Of a DNA stretch of 53,073 nt, positions 43,338 through 50,993 are shown piece by piece (within the stretch, counting starts at the first letter, position 1; each line of letters starts with the position of its first letter). The notes beneath the pieces are model-generated. The model was not told where the DNA came from, did not search any database, and worked only from the letters and a program-made list of their open reading frames with translations. Source of the DNA: an uncultured Clostridia bacterium (lineage in GTDB: Bacteria; Bacillota; Clostridia; TANB77; CAG-508). Location of the stretch: positions 1 through 53,073 of the forward strand of contig CALXEV010000007.1 in NCBI GenBank assembly GCA_944387425.1, in the 5' to 3' direction. A program made the translations under genes and the position numbers.

Positions 43338-43354
43338 TTTAGAAAGAGGGACTT

Positions 43355-45313
43355 ATGTTTAAATTACATTCAGAATATAAACCAACAGGCGACCAGCCTA
43401 AAGCAATCGAATACTTATCAAATGGAATAAAACAAGGAAAAAAATATCAGACACTACTTGGTGTTACAGGTTCTGGTAAAACTTTCACTATGGCAAATAT
43501 AATACAACAAGTTCAAAAGCCTACTCTTGTTTTAGCTCATAATAAAACACTTGCAGGACAATTATATTCAGAATTCAAAGAATTTTTTCCTGAAAATAAT
43601 GTTGAATATTTTGTAAGTTATTATGATTATTATCAACCAGAAAGCTATATCCCTCAATCTGACACATATATTGAAAAAGATGCATCAATAAATGATGAAA
43701 TTGATAAATTAAGGCATTCAGCTACTGCCTCTTTATTTGAGACCAAAGATGTTATAATTGTAGCTTCTGTATCATGTATATATGGATTGGGTGACCCTAT
43801 AGATTATGAACATATGATAGTTTCTTTGCGTCCTGGAATGCAAGTTGCTAGAGATACAGTTTTAAAAAAGCTTGTAAATATGCAATATTCAAGAAATGAA
43901 ATAGACTTTAAAAGAGGTACATTCCGTGCAAAAGGTGATATTGTTGAAATCTATCCATCTGACAAAGGAGAATCTGCAATTAGAGTAGAATTTTGGGGTG
44001 ATGAAATAGAAAAAATCAGTGAAATTAATCCTCTAACTGGAAAAAGCATTGGAACTAGACAACATGTTATGATTTTCCCTAATTCTCATTATGTTACTAC
44101 TTCTGACAAAATGGAAAGAGCTATTCAAACTATTGAACAGGAAATGGAAGAACGTGTAGAATATTTCAAAAGTCAAAATAAACTTATTGAAGCTCAACGT
44201 ATTCAAGAAAGAACAAATTTTGATATTGAAATGATGAAAGAAACTGGATTTTGTCAAGGAATTGAGAATTATTCAAGACATATAAGTGGTAGAGCTCCTG
44301 GTAGCCCACCATTTACCCTATTTGATTATTTTCCAAAAGACTTTTTGTTGCTTATAGATGAATCTCATGCAACAATTCCTCAAGTTAGGGCAATGTATAA
44401 TGGTGATAAAGCTCGTAAAGATTCTTTAGTTAAATATGGATTTAGATTACCTTCTGCTTATGATAATAGACCTTTGACTTTTAAAGAATTTGAAGAAAGA
44501 ATAAATCAAGTTGTTTTTGTAAGTGCTACACCTGCAGAATATGAAAAAGAACACTCTGGTGATAATGTTGTAGAGCAAATAATAAGACCAACTGGATTAT
44601 TAGATCCTAAAATAGAAGTTCGTCCAGTTACAAATCAAATAGATGATTTATTAGAACAAATTAGAATTCGTGTAGAAAAAAATGAAAGAGTTCTTGTTAC
44701 AACTCTAACCAAAAAGATGGCAGAAGATCTAACATCTTATTTGAAAAACTTAGATATAAAAGTAAATTATATGCATTCAGATATTAAAGCTCTTGAAAGA
44801 ATGGAAATAATTCGAAATTTACGTTTAGGTAAATTTGATGTTTTAGTTGGTATAAATCTTTTAAGAGAAGGTTTGGATATTCCAGAGGTTTCTTTAGTAG
44901 CAATACTTGATGCTGACAAAGAAGGATTTTTGCGTTCTGAACGTTCATTAATTCAAACAATTGGACGTGCTGCAAGAAATACTGATGGAACAGTTATCAT
45001 GTATGCAGATGAACTTACAGATTCTATGGAAAAAGCAATTAAGGAAACTAATAGAAGACGTAGAATACAAGAAGAATATAATGAAGAACATCATATTACA
45101 CCTAAAACTATTCAAAAATCTGTTAGAGATTCTATTAAAGCTATTCAAACAGAGGATATTGGTGTTGAATATAAACTTGAAAAAGAAGAAGATATTAAAG
45201 ATACTATTTCTAAACTTACTGATGAAATGCTTGAATTTGCAAGCAAAATGGAATTTGAGCAAGCTGCTGAAGTTAGAGATAAAATAAAAGAATTAGAAAA
45301 ATTATTGAATTAA
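43355..45313 (+). CDS. uvrB: Excinuclease ABC subunit B
   Basis: UvrB is the damage-verifying helicase of nucleotide excision repair. The 652-residue protein has Walker [10 protein letters not shown], the beta-hairpin region [21 protein letters not shown], motif [27 protein letters not shown] and a C-terminal UvrC-interacting UVR domain ([25 protein letters not shown]). The RBS is AAAGAGGG. Only 17 nt separate it from the kinase gene, so it probably shares that transcript; no closer promoter was recognised. Confidence 0.97.
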   Translation: MFKLHSEYKPTGDQPKAIEYLSNGIKQGKKYQTLLGVTGSGKTFTMANIIQQVQKPTLVLAHNKTLAGQLYSEFKEFFPENNVEYFVSYYDYYQPESYIPQSDTYIEKDASINDEIDKLRHSATASLFETKDVIIVASVSCIYGLGDPIDYEHMIVSLRPGMQVARDTVLKKLVNMQYSRNEIDFKRGTFRAKGDIVEIYPSDKGESAIRVEFWGDEIEKISEINPLTGKSIGTRQHVMIFPNSHYVTTSDKMERAIQTIEQEMEERVEYFKSQNKLIEAQRIQERTNFDIEMMKETGFCQGIENYSRHISGRAPGSPPFTLFDYFPKDFLLLIDESHATIPQVRAMYNGDKARKDSLVKYGFRLPSAYDNRPLTFKEFEERINQVVFVSATPAEYEKEHSGDNVVEQIIRPTGLLDPKIEVRPVTNQIDDLLEQIRIRVEKNERVLVTTLTKKMAEDLTSYLKNLDIKVNYMHSDIKALERMEIIRNLRLGKFDVLVGINLLREGLDIPEVSLVAILDADKEGFLRSERSLIQTIGRAARNTDGTVIMYADELTDSMEKAIKETNRRRRIQEEYNEEHHITPKTIQKSVRDSIKAIQTEDIGVEYKLEKEEDIKDTISKLTDEMLEFASKMEFEQAAEVRDKIKELEKLLN

Positions 45314-45320
45314 GCATAAA

Positions 45321-45350
45321 AGGAGGAGTGCATTGCACTCCTCCTCAAAC
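45321..45350 (-). terminator. Hairpin between uvrB and the small orphan gene
   Basis: A perfect 10-bp stem, AGGAGGAGTG/CACTCCTCCT (45321-45330 with 45336-45345), has a 5-nt loop. U-rich sequence follows on the minus strand; on the plus strand it is weak, so it mainly terminates the leftward orphan gene. Confidence 0.7.
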
Positions 45351-45368
45351 TATTTGGGGCTACTTACA

Positions 45369-45572
45369 TCATTTCTTCTGCTTTGTAACCTCGCAGGTAT
45401 AAAGGTTCCCTTTGTAGATTCCTTTTTTGGTAATCACGATGCCATGATATGCCTTTTGCAAGGACATAACTTCACGGCTGTACAGCCGGAGAGTCAAGCT
45501 CTCACTGTCAGAAGCCATAAATTTTTCGATCATTTCACCATGTTTTTCGGACCGACTCGGATAACCTCTCAT
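45369..45572 (-). CDS. Small orphan protein of unknown function
   Basis: The 67-residue protein, starting MRGYPSRSEKHGEM, is basic with no motif I recognise. ATG 45572 follows GGAGGT (45580-45585) at 7 nt; an in-frame ATG at 45587 overlaps that site. Codon use is visibly less AT-biased (CGG, GAG, CTC, GCC codons) than in uvrB or the ABC genes on each side. It is a single-gene unit with its own consensus-like promoter and hairpin terminator, like the other three distinct-composition genes in the window. Confidence 0.6.
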   Translation of the reverse strand: MRGYPSRSEKHGEMIEKFMASDSESLTLRLYSREVMSLQKAYHGIVITKKGIYKGNLYTCEVTKQKK

Positions 45573-45618
45573 AATTGTTACCTCCATTGCAATAGTTTTT
45601 AGCTAAAAGCTGACTTAT

Positions 45619-45647
45619 ATTATACACCTTTTTTCAAAAAATGTAAA
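45619..45647 (-). promoter_or_regulatory. Sigma-A promoter of the small orphan gene
   Basis: TTTACA (45642-45647), a 17-nt spacer and TATAAT (45619-45624) on the minus strand. Confidence 0.75.
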
Positions 45648-45664
45648 TACTTAAAGCATATTTT

Positions 45665-47551
45665 CTAGTCAAGTTCTAATGCTCCTGTATATAATTGATA
45701 ATATGTTCCTTTTTGAGCAATCAAATCATCATGTTCTCCACGCTCAATAATATTACCATGTTCTAGAACCATTATAGCCTTTGCATTTCTAATAGTAGAT
45801 AATCTATGTGCGATAACGAATACTGTACGTCCTTGCATTAAACTATCCATACCATCTTGAACAATTTTCTCTGTACGAGTATCTATACTTGATGTTGCTT
45901 CATCTAATATTAAAACAGGTGAATTTGCAACTGCTGCTCTTGCTATTGCTAACAATTGTCTTTGTCCTTGTGAAATTTGTTCTCCATCTCCAGTTAACAT
46001 TGTATTATATCCATCTGGTAGTAATTTAATAAATTGGTCTGCATTTGCAAGTTTTGCAGCCTCATATACTTCTTCATCTGTTGCATCCAATTTACCATAT
46101 CTAATATTTTCCATAATTGTTCCTGTATATAGATGTGTATCTTGTAATACCATTCCTAAACTTCTACGCAAATCTGCTTTTTTAATTTTTTTAATGTTTA
46201 TACCATCATATCTTATTTTACCTTTTTGGATTTCGTAAAATCTATTAATCAAGTTTGTTATTGTAGTTTTTCCAGCACCTGTTGAACCAACAAATGCTAT
46301 TTTTTGACCTGGTTTTGCATATAATGTTAAATTATGAAGAACTTCTTCTCCCTCATTATATCCAAAGCTCATATTTTCAAATCTTACATCTCCAAGTAAT
46401 TGAGTATATGTAACTGTTCCATTTTTGTGTGGATGTTTCCATGCCCATATTCCTGTTCTTTCTGGTGTTTCAACTAGTTTACCTTTTTCATCAAATTTGG
46501 CATTTACTAATGTTACATATCCTTCATCTGTTTCTGGTTCTTCATCTATTAATTTAAATATACGTTCCGCACCTGCTAATGCCATTAATACAGAGTTTAA
46601 TTGTTGTGAAATTTGACTAAATGGTAAGTTAAAACTACGTGTAAATTGTAGGAAAGAAGCTATTTGACCTAATGTTAGTCCTCCAATTCCATTTAATGCA
46701 AGAATTCCTCCTAATATTGCTGTTAATACATATTGTAAATATCCTATATTTCCCATTACAGGCATTACGATATTTGCATATCCATTAGCTTTAGCAGAAC
46801 TTTCTCTAAGTGCTTGATTTAATTTGTCAAATTGTTCTTTTGTTTCTTCTTCATGGTTAAATACTTTTATAACTTTTTGACCATTAAGCATTTCTTCTAT
46901 ATATCCATCTACATCTCCTAATGCTTTTTGTTGTTTAATAAAGTATTTACCACTTTTTCCTCCAATAAATTTAGTTACAATTGACATTACTATTATCATT
47001 AATACTGCTAGACCTGATAGAGGTATACTTATAGTTAACATCATAATAAAGATTGTTATTACTGTTACTAATGCTGAAAATGCTTGTGGAATACTTTGGG
47101 TAATCATTTGTTCTAATGTGTCTGTATCATTTGTATATAAACTCATTATTTCTCCATGTGGATGTGTATCAAAATATCTAATTGGCAATGATTGCATATG
47201 ACTAAACATTTCATCACGAATACGTTTTAATACTCCTTGGCTAATATTTACCATTAATCTATTGTAAATATATGTACATACAACACCTACAATGTATATT
47301 CCTCCCATTGCAAGAACTGCATAAAATAAGCTTGTGAATTCTGGATCTTGCTGTCCCATTAATGGTGTAATATAATCATCTATTAAATACATTAAAAATA
47401 ATGGTCCTGCTGTTCCTGCAAGTGCACTAATAATGATTGCTATAAAAACTATTGCTATTTGTAATTTAAATGTGCTTAATACATATCCTAATAATCTTTT
47501 AGCTGTTTTAAAATAATGTGGTTTTGGTTGTTGTTCATTATTTTGCTTCAT
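45665..47551 (-). CDS. Heterodimeric ABC exporter subunit (canonical ATPase site half)
   Basis: The 628-residue half-transporter has six transmembrane helices in the N-terminal half and a C-terminal ATPase domain: Walker A GSTGAGKTT, signature QISQGQRQLLAIARA, Walker B VLILDEATSS with catalytic Glu, and a switch His in IAHRLST. An insertion of about 45 residues precedes the ATPase domain (WAWKHPHKNGTVTYTQLLGD). ATG 47551 follows GGAGGT and overlaps the upstream partner by 14 nt. Such MsbA/BmrCD-type pairs export drugs, lipids or peptides. The substrate is unknown. Confidence 0.9.
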   Translation of the reverse strand: MKQNNEQQPKPHYFKTAKRLLGYVLSTFKLQIAIVFIAIIISALAGTAGPLFLMYLIDDYITPLMGQQDPEFTSLFYAVLAMGGIYIVGVVCTYIYNRLMVNISQGVLKRIRDEMFSHMQSLPIRYFDTHPHGEIMSLYTNDTDTLEQMITQSIPQAFSALVTVITIFIMMLTISIPLSGLAVLMIIVMSIVTKFIGGKSGKYFIKQQKALGDVDGYIEEMLNGQKVIKVFNHEEETKEQFDKLNQALRESSAKANGYANIVMPVMGNIGYLQYVLTAILGGILALNGIGGLTLGQIASFLQFTRSFNLPFSQISQQLNSVLMALAGAERIFKLIDEEPETDEGYVTLVNAKFDEKGKLVETPERTGIWAWKHPHKNGTVTYTQLLGDVRFENMSFGYNEGEEVLHNLTLYAKPGQKIAFVGSTGAGKTTITNLINRFYEIQKGKIRYDGINIKKIKKADLRRSLGMVLQDTHLYTGTIMENIRYGKLDATDEEVYEAAKLANADQFIKLLPDGYNTMLTGDGEQISQGQRQLLAIARAAVANSPVLILDEATSSIDTRTEKIVQDGMDSLMQGRTVFVIAHRLSTIRNAKAIMVLEHGNIIERGEHDDLIAQKGTYYQLYTGALELD

Positions 47552-49277
47552 TATCGTCACCTCCGTTTACTTGTGAGTTATATACTTCTTGATAAATTTT
47601 ATTTGTTTTTAGTAAATTAGCTGGAGTGTCAAATGCAACAATTTCTCCATTATCTATTACAATTACTCTATCAGCATCTTCTACAGAAGAAATTCTTTGA
47701 GCTATGATAAGTTTTGTTGTTCCTGGTATTTCTTCTCTAAATGCCTTTCTTATTAAACTATCTGTTTTTGTATCTACAGCACTTGTTGAATCGTCTAATA
47801 TTAATATTTTTGGTTTCTTTAAAAGCGCTCTAGCTATACAGATTCTTTGTTTTTGACCTCCTGATACATTTGTACCACCTTGTTCTATATATGTATCATA
47901 TCCGTCTGGGAATGTTTGAATAAAGCTATCAGCTTGAGCTTGTTTACAAGCTTTAATCATTTCTTCGTCTGTTGCATTTTTCTTTCCCCAACGTAGGTTA
48001 TCTTTTATTGTTCCAGAGAATAACACATTTTTTTGTAATACCATTGCAACTTCATCTCTTAATGTTTCGATATCATAATCTCTTACATCTCTTCCACCAA
48101 CTTTAACACAACCATTTGTTACATCATATAACCTAGGTATTAATTGTACTAATGTTGATTTTGCACTTCCTGTGCCTCCTATAATTCCTATTGTTTCTCC
48201 TGATTTTATATGTAAGTTAATTCTTTTTAATGTTAGTTTTTTCTTGTCTCCAACATAGCTGAAGTCTACATTATTGAAATCTATACTTCCATCTTTTACT
48301 TTTCTTTTTGCATTTTTCTTGTTTTGTATTGTACTTTTTTCATCTAATACTTCTACAATACGTTCAGCAGAGCTTCTTGATATTATTATCATTACAAATA
48401 CCATTGAAATTATCATTAAACTTGATAGTATTTGTGTTGCATATACTATAACACTTGTTAATTGTCCTGTTGTCATTGAACCACTTACAATTAATTTTGC
48501 TGATACCCATGATATTATTAAAATACTCATATATACTGTAAATTGCATTAATGGGCTATTAAATATTACGATTTTTTCTGCTTTTCTAAATAAATTGTAG
48601 ATTTTATTTGATATGTTCCCAAATTTTTGTATTTCATAATCTTCTCTTACATATGATTTTACAACTCTTATTGAGTTTACATTTTCTTGTACAACATTAT
48701 TTAAATTATCATATGTTTTAAATACTTTTTCAAAATGAGGATGTGCTTTTATTGCAATATAAAATAATCCTACTCCTAATACTGGTATTGCTACTAGAAA
48801 TATTGTTGATACTTCAATATTAATTCTGATTGTCATTATTAATGCAAATATTAACATTAATGGCCCTCTTATTAATACACGAATTATCATTTGGTATGCA
48901 TTTTGTACATTTGTAATATCTGTTGTTAATCTTGTAACTAGACTAGAAGTTGAGAATTTATCTATATTTGAGAATGAAAAGTTTTGAATATTATAAAACA
49001 TATCTTTTCTTAAGTTTTGGGCAAATCCTGCTGATGCTTTTGCTGCAAATCTTCCTGATAATATTCCGAATGTTAGTGATAGTCCTGCTAATACTATTAA
49101 TAGTATTCCCATTTTAATGATGTATTGCATATTTCCATTTGTTATTCCTTTGTCTATTATGCTTGCCATGTAAAATGGAATTAGTATTTCCATTATTACT
49201 TCTAATACTACAAATATTGGTGCTAAAATTGATTGTTTTTTATATTCTCTAATTGATTTAGCTAGTTTCTTGATCAT
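47538..49277 (-). CDS. Heterodimeric ABC exporter subunit (degenerate ATPase site half)
   Basis: The 579-residue half-transporter has six transmembrane helices and a C-terminal ATPase. Walker A is GGTGSAKST, the signature NVSGGQKQRICIARAL is intact, but Walker B reads ILILDDSTSAVD with Asp in place of the catalytic Glu, and the switch region is IAQRISS with Gln in place of His. This is the known degenerate half of asymmetric exporters such as TM287/288 and BmrCD. It is upstream of and overlaps its partner. RBS AGGAGG precedes ATG 49277. Confidence 0.9.
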   Translation of the reverse strand: MIKKLAKSIREYKKQSILAPIFVVLEVIMEILIPFYMASIIDKGITNGNMQYIIKMGILLIVLAGLSLTFGILSGRFAAKASAGFAQNLRKDMFYNIQNFSFSNIDKFSTSSLVTRLTTDITNVQNAYQMIIRVLIRGPLMLIFALIMTIRINIEVSTIFLVAIPVLGVGLFYIAIKAHPHFEKVFKTYDNLNNVVQENVNSIRVVKSYVREDYEIQKFGNISNKIYNLFRKAEKIVIFNSPLMQFTVYMSILIISWVSAKLIVSGSMTTGQLTSVIVYATQILSSLMIISMVFVMIIISRSSAERIVEVLDEKSTIQNKKNAKRKVKDGSIDFNNVDFSYVGDKKKLTLKRINLHIKSGETIGIIGGTGSAKSTLVQLIPRLYDVTNGCVKVGGRDVRDYDIETLRDEVAMVLQKNVLFSGTIKDNLRWGKKNATDEEMIKACKQAQADSFIQTFPDGYDTYIEQGGTNVSGGQKQRICIARALLKKPKILILDDSTSAVDTKTDSLIRKAFREEIPGTTKLIIAQRISSVEDADRVIVIDNGEIVAFDTPANLLKTNKIYQEVYNSQVNGGDDNEAK

Positions 49278-49299
49278 GTTTTTTCCTCCTTACTTTTGA

Positions 49300-49361
49300 C
49301 ATTTGGTGCCGGTTCTTTTTTGCTATTTTGGCATTTGGTGCCGGTTCTTTTTTGCTATTTT
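49300..49361. repeat. REP-like direct repeat between the ABC gene and dxs relic
   Basis: A 30-bp unit beginning CATTTGGTGCCGGTTC occurs at 49300-49329 and 49332-49361 without mismatch (32-bp period). It is the inverted form of the GAACCGGCACCAA units at 19.1-19.2 kb. Confidence 0.7.
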
Positions 49362-49370
49362 TGTAATGAA

Positions 49371-49402
49371 AAAAATTTCTAAATATTCTTTAGAAATTTT
49401 TT
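49371..49402 (-). terminator. Original dxs terminator, now cut off by the insertion sequence
   Basis: A perfect 13-bp stem (49371-49383 with 49389-49401) with a 5-nt loop lies 15 nt after the relic dxs stop codon. Confidence 0.7.
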
Positions 49403-49416
49403 CCGTAATGTATATT

Positions 49417-49469
49417 TTATAACTTTATTTTTAATTTGTCAAGAATTTTTTCTTCACTTACCCCATATA
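49417..49469 (-). pseudogene. dxs: Severed 3' end of dxs, beyond the insertion sequence
   Basis: Reading leftward through the left target duplication in the dxs frame gives ...GVSEEKILDKLKIKL and a TAA stop at 49417-49419, a typical Dxs C-terminus. This is the original gene tail, separated from dxs by the 1563-bp insertion. The first 27 bases (49443-49469) are duplicated at 51033-51059. Confidence 0.85.
49443..49469 (+). repeat. Left 27-bp target-site duplication
   Basis: Identical to 51033-51059. It was originally a single stretch of dxs coding sequence encoding the residues around GVSEEKI. Confidence 0.92.
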
Positions 49470-49570
49470 TATGATTCATTTATGATAATGTCTTAATCAA
49501 TCATTTAGGAAAATGTCTTAATTTTAAAATTTATGATATAAGTATGTCTAATAAAATATTGGAGGTACTT

Positions 49571-50956
49571 ATGAGAAAGGTTGAATTAAGAATGAATGAA
49601 GAATATAACTATAAAATAATAAAAAAATTAGTTGAAACAAATGGTAATAAAAAAAGAGCTGCTGTTACATTGAAAAGATCCATCAGACAAATTGATAGAA
49701 TGATAGCTGGTTATAAAGAGTTTGGAAAAGAATTTTTTGTACATGGAAATCGTGGTAGAAAGCCTAAAAATGCTCTTACAGATGAATTTAAAACAGAAAT
49801 AGAGTTGCTATATACTAACAAGTATTTTGACTGTACTTACACTAAATTTAAAGAATTTTTAGAAACACGAGAAAATATAAATTTATCTATTGATGAGGTT
49901 AGAGTTATTTTAAGAGATAGATATATCTTCTCTCCTAGAACACATAAATCAACAAAAAGAAAATTTAGAAAAAAACTTGAAAATCAAATAAAAACTGCTA
50001 AAAAGAAAGAACTAGAACAATTAAAATCAAAATTAGTTCTTGCTGAAGATGCTCATCCAAGACAACCTAGATGTATTAATTTCGGTGAAGAGCTTCAAAT
50101 GGATGCATGCATACATCTTTGGTTTGGTAAAGAAAAAACTGCTCTTCATGCTGCTATTGATGATGCAACAGGTCAAGTTGTAGGTTTGTTTTTTGATAAG
50201 CAGGAAACTTTAAATGGCTATTATAATATTACTTATCAAATACTATCTAAATATGGTATTCCTTATCTAATTAAGACAGATAAAAGAACTGTTTTTGAAT
50301 ACAAAAAGAAAGCATCTTCCAAGGTTGAAGAAGACACTTTCACTCAGTATGCCTATGCCTGCAAGCAACTAGGCATACATATTGAAACTAGTTCTGTACC
50401 TGAATTTAAACCTCGTGTGGAAAGACTATTTCAAACATTACAACAAAGACTTCCACAAGAACTTAGAATAGCTCAAATCACCACCATTGACGAAGCTAAC
50501 GAGTTCTTAAAACAATTTATAATTCAGTACAATAACAAGTTTGCTCTATGTATTAATCATAACAAATCTGTCTTTGAAAAGCAACCTTCTAAAGAAAAAA
50601 TAAATTTAACTTTAGCTGTATTGTGTCAAAGAGTAGTTGATAGTGGGCATTCTATAAAATTTAATAATAAATATTATAGATTTATTAATAAAATTGGTAA
50701 CCCTATTTATTTTAATAAAGGAACCAAATGTATTGTTATAAAAGCTCTAGATGGACAATTATTTTCTACAGTAGATGAATCTATATTTGCTTTAGAAGAG
50801 ATATCAGAAGTACAAGCAAAATCGGAAAATTTTGATGAAATCGAAAAAACAAAAGAAAGAAAAATCTATATTCCTAGAATGATACACCCTTGGAAAGGAA
50901 AATCATTCGAAGAATTTGTTAAAAAACAAGAACACAGATTAGAAGATGTCGCATAA
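49571..50956 (+). CDS. IS1202-family (ISNCY-like) DDE transposase
   Basis: The 461-residue protein has an N-terminal helix-turn-helix (NKKRAAVTLKRSIRQIDRMI), a GNRGRKPKN linker, and a DDE integrase core: EELQMDACIHLWFG (first Asp), AAIDDATGQVVGLFFD, IKTDKRTVF (second Asp region) and PEFKPRVERLFQTLQQRLPQEL with the Glu. ATG 49571 follows GGAGGT (49561-49566); an in-frame start at 49544 lacks a site. The frame is unbroken, so the enzyme may be active. It is closed by a terminator at 50961-50993. Confidence 0.92.
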   Translation: MRKVELRMNEEYNYKIIKKLVETNGNKKRAAVTLKRSIRQIDRMIAGYKEFGKEFFVHGNRGRKPKNALTDEFKTEIELLYTNKYFDCTYTKFKEFLETRENINLSIDEVRVILRDRYIFSPRTHKSTKRKFRKKLENQIKTAKKKELEQLKSKLVLAEDAHPRQPRCINFGEELQMDACIHLWFGKEKTALHAAIDDATGQVVGLFFDKQETLNGYYNITYQILSKYGIPYLIKTDKRTVFEYKKKASSKVEEDTFTQYAYACKQLGIHIETSSVPEFKPRVERLFQTLQQRLPQELRIAQITTIDEANEFLKQFIIQYNNKFALCINHNKSVFEKQPSKEKINLTLAVLCQRVVDSGHSIKFNNKYYRFINKIGNPIYFNKGTKCIVIKALDGQLFSTVDESIFALEEISEVQAKSENFDEIEKTKERKIYIPRMIHPWKGKSFEEFVKKQEHRLEDVA

Positions 50957-50960
50957 AAAT

Positions 50961-50993
50961 ATTAGCACTAAACTATAAAAATTTAGTGCTAAT
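50961..50993. terminator. Terminator inside the right end of the insertion sequence
   Basis: A perfect 12-bp stem (50961-50972 with 50982-50993). It terminates the transposase gene and, in the other direction, overlaps the new dxs stop codon at 50989, so it probably ends dxs transcription too. Confidence 0.8.

Noticed and set aside
45314-45368. The GC-rich hairpin after uvrB as part of a tRNA or riboswitch
   Set aside because: It is a single 10-bp stem with a 5-nt loop and a U-tract, which is a plain terminator.
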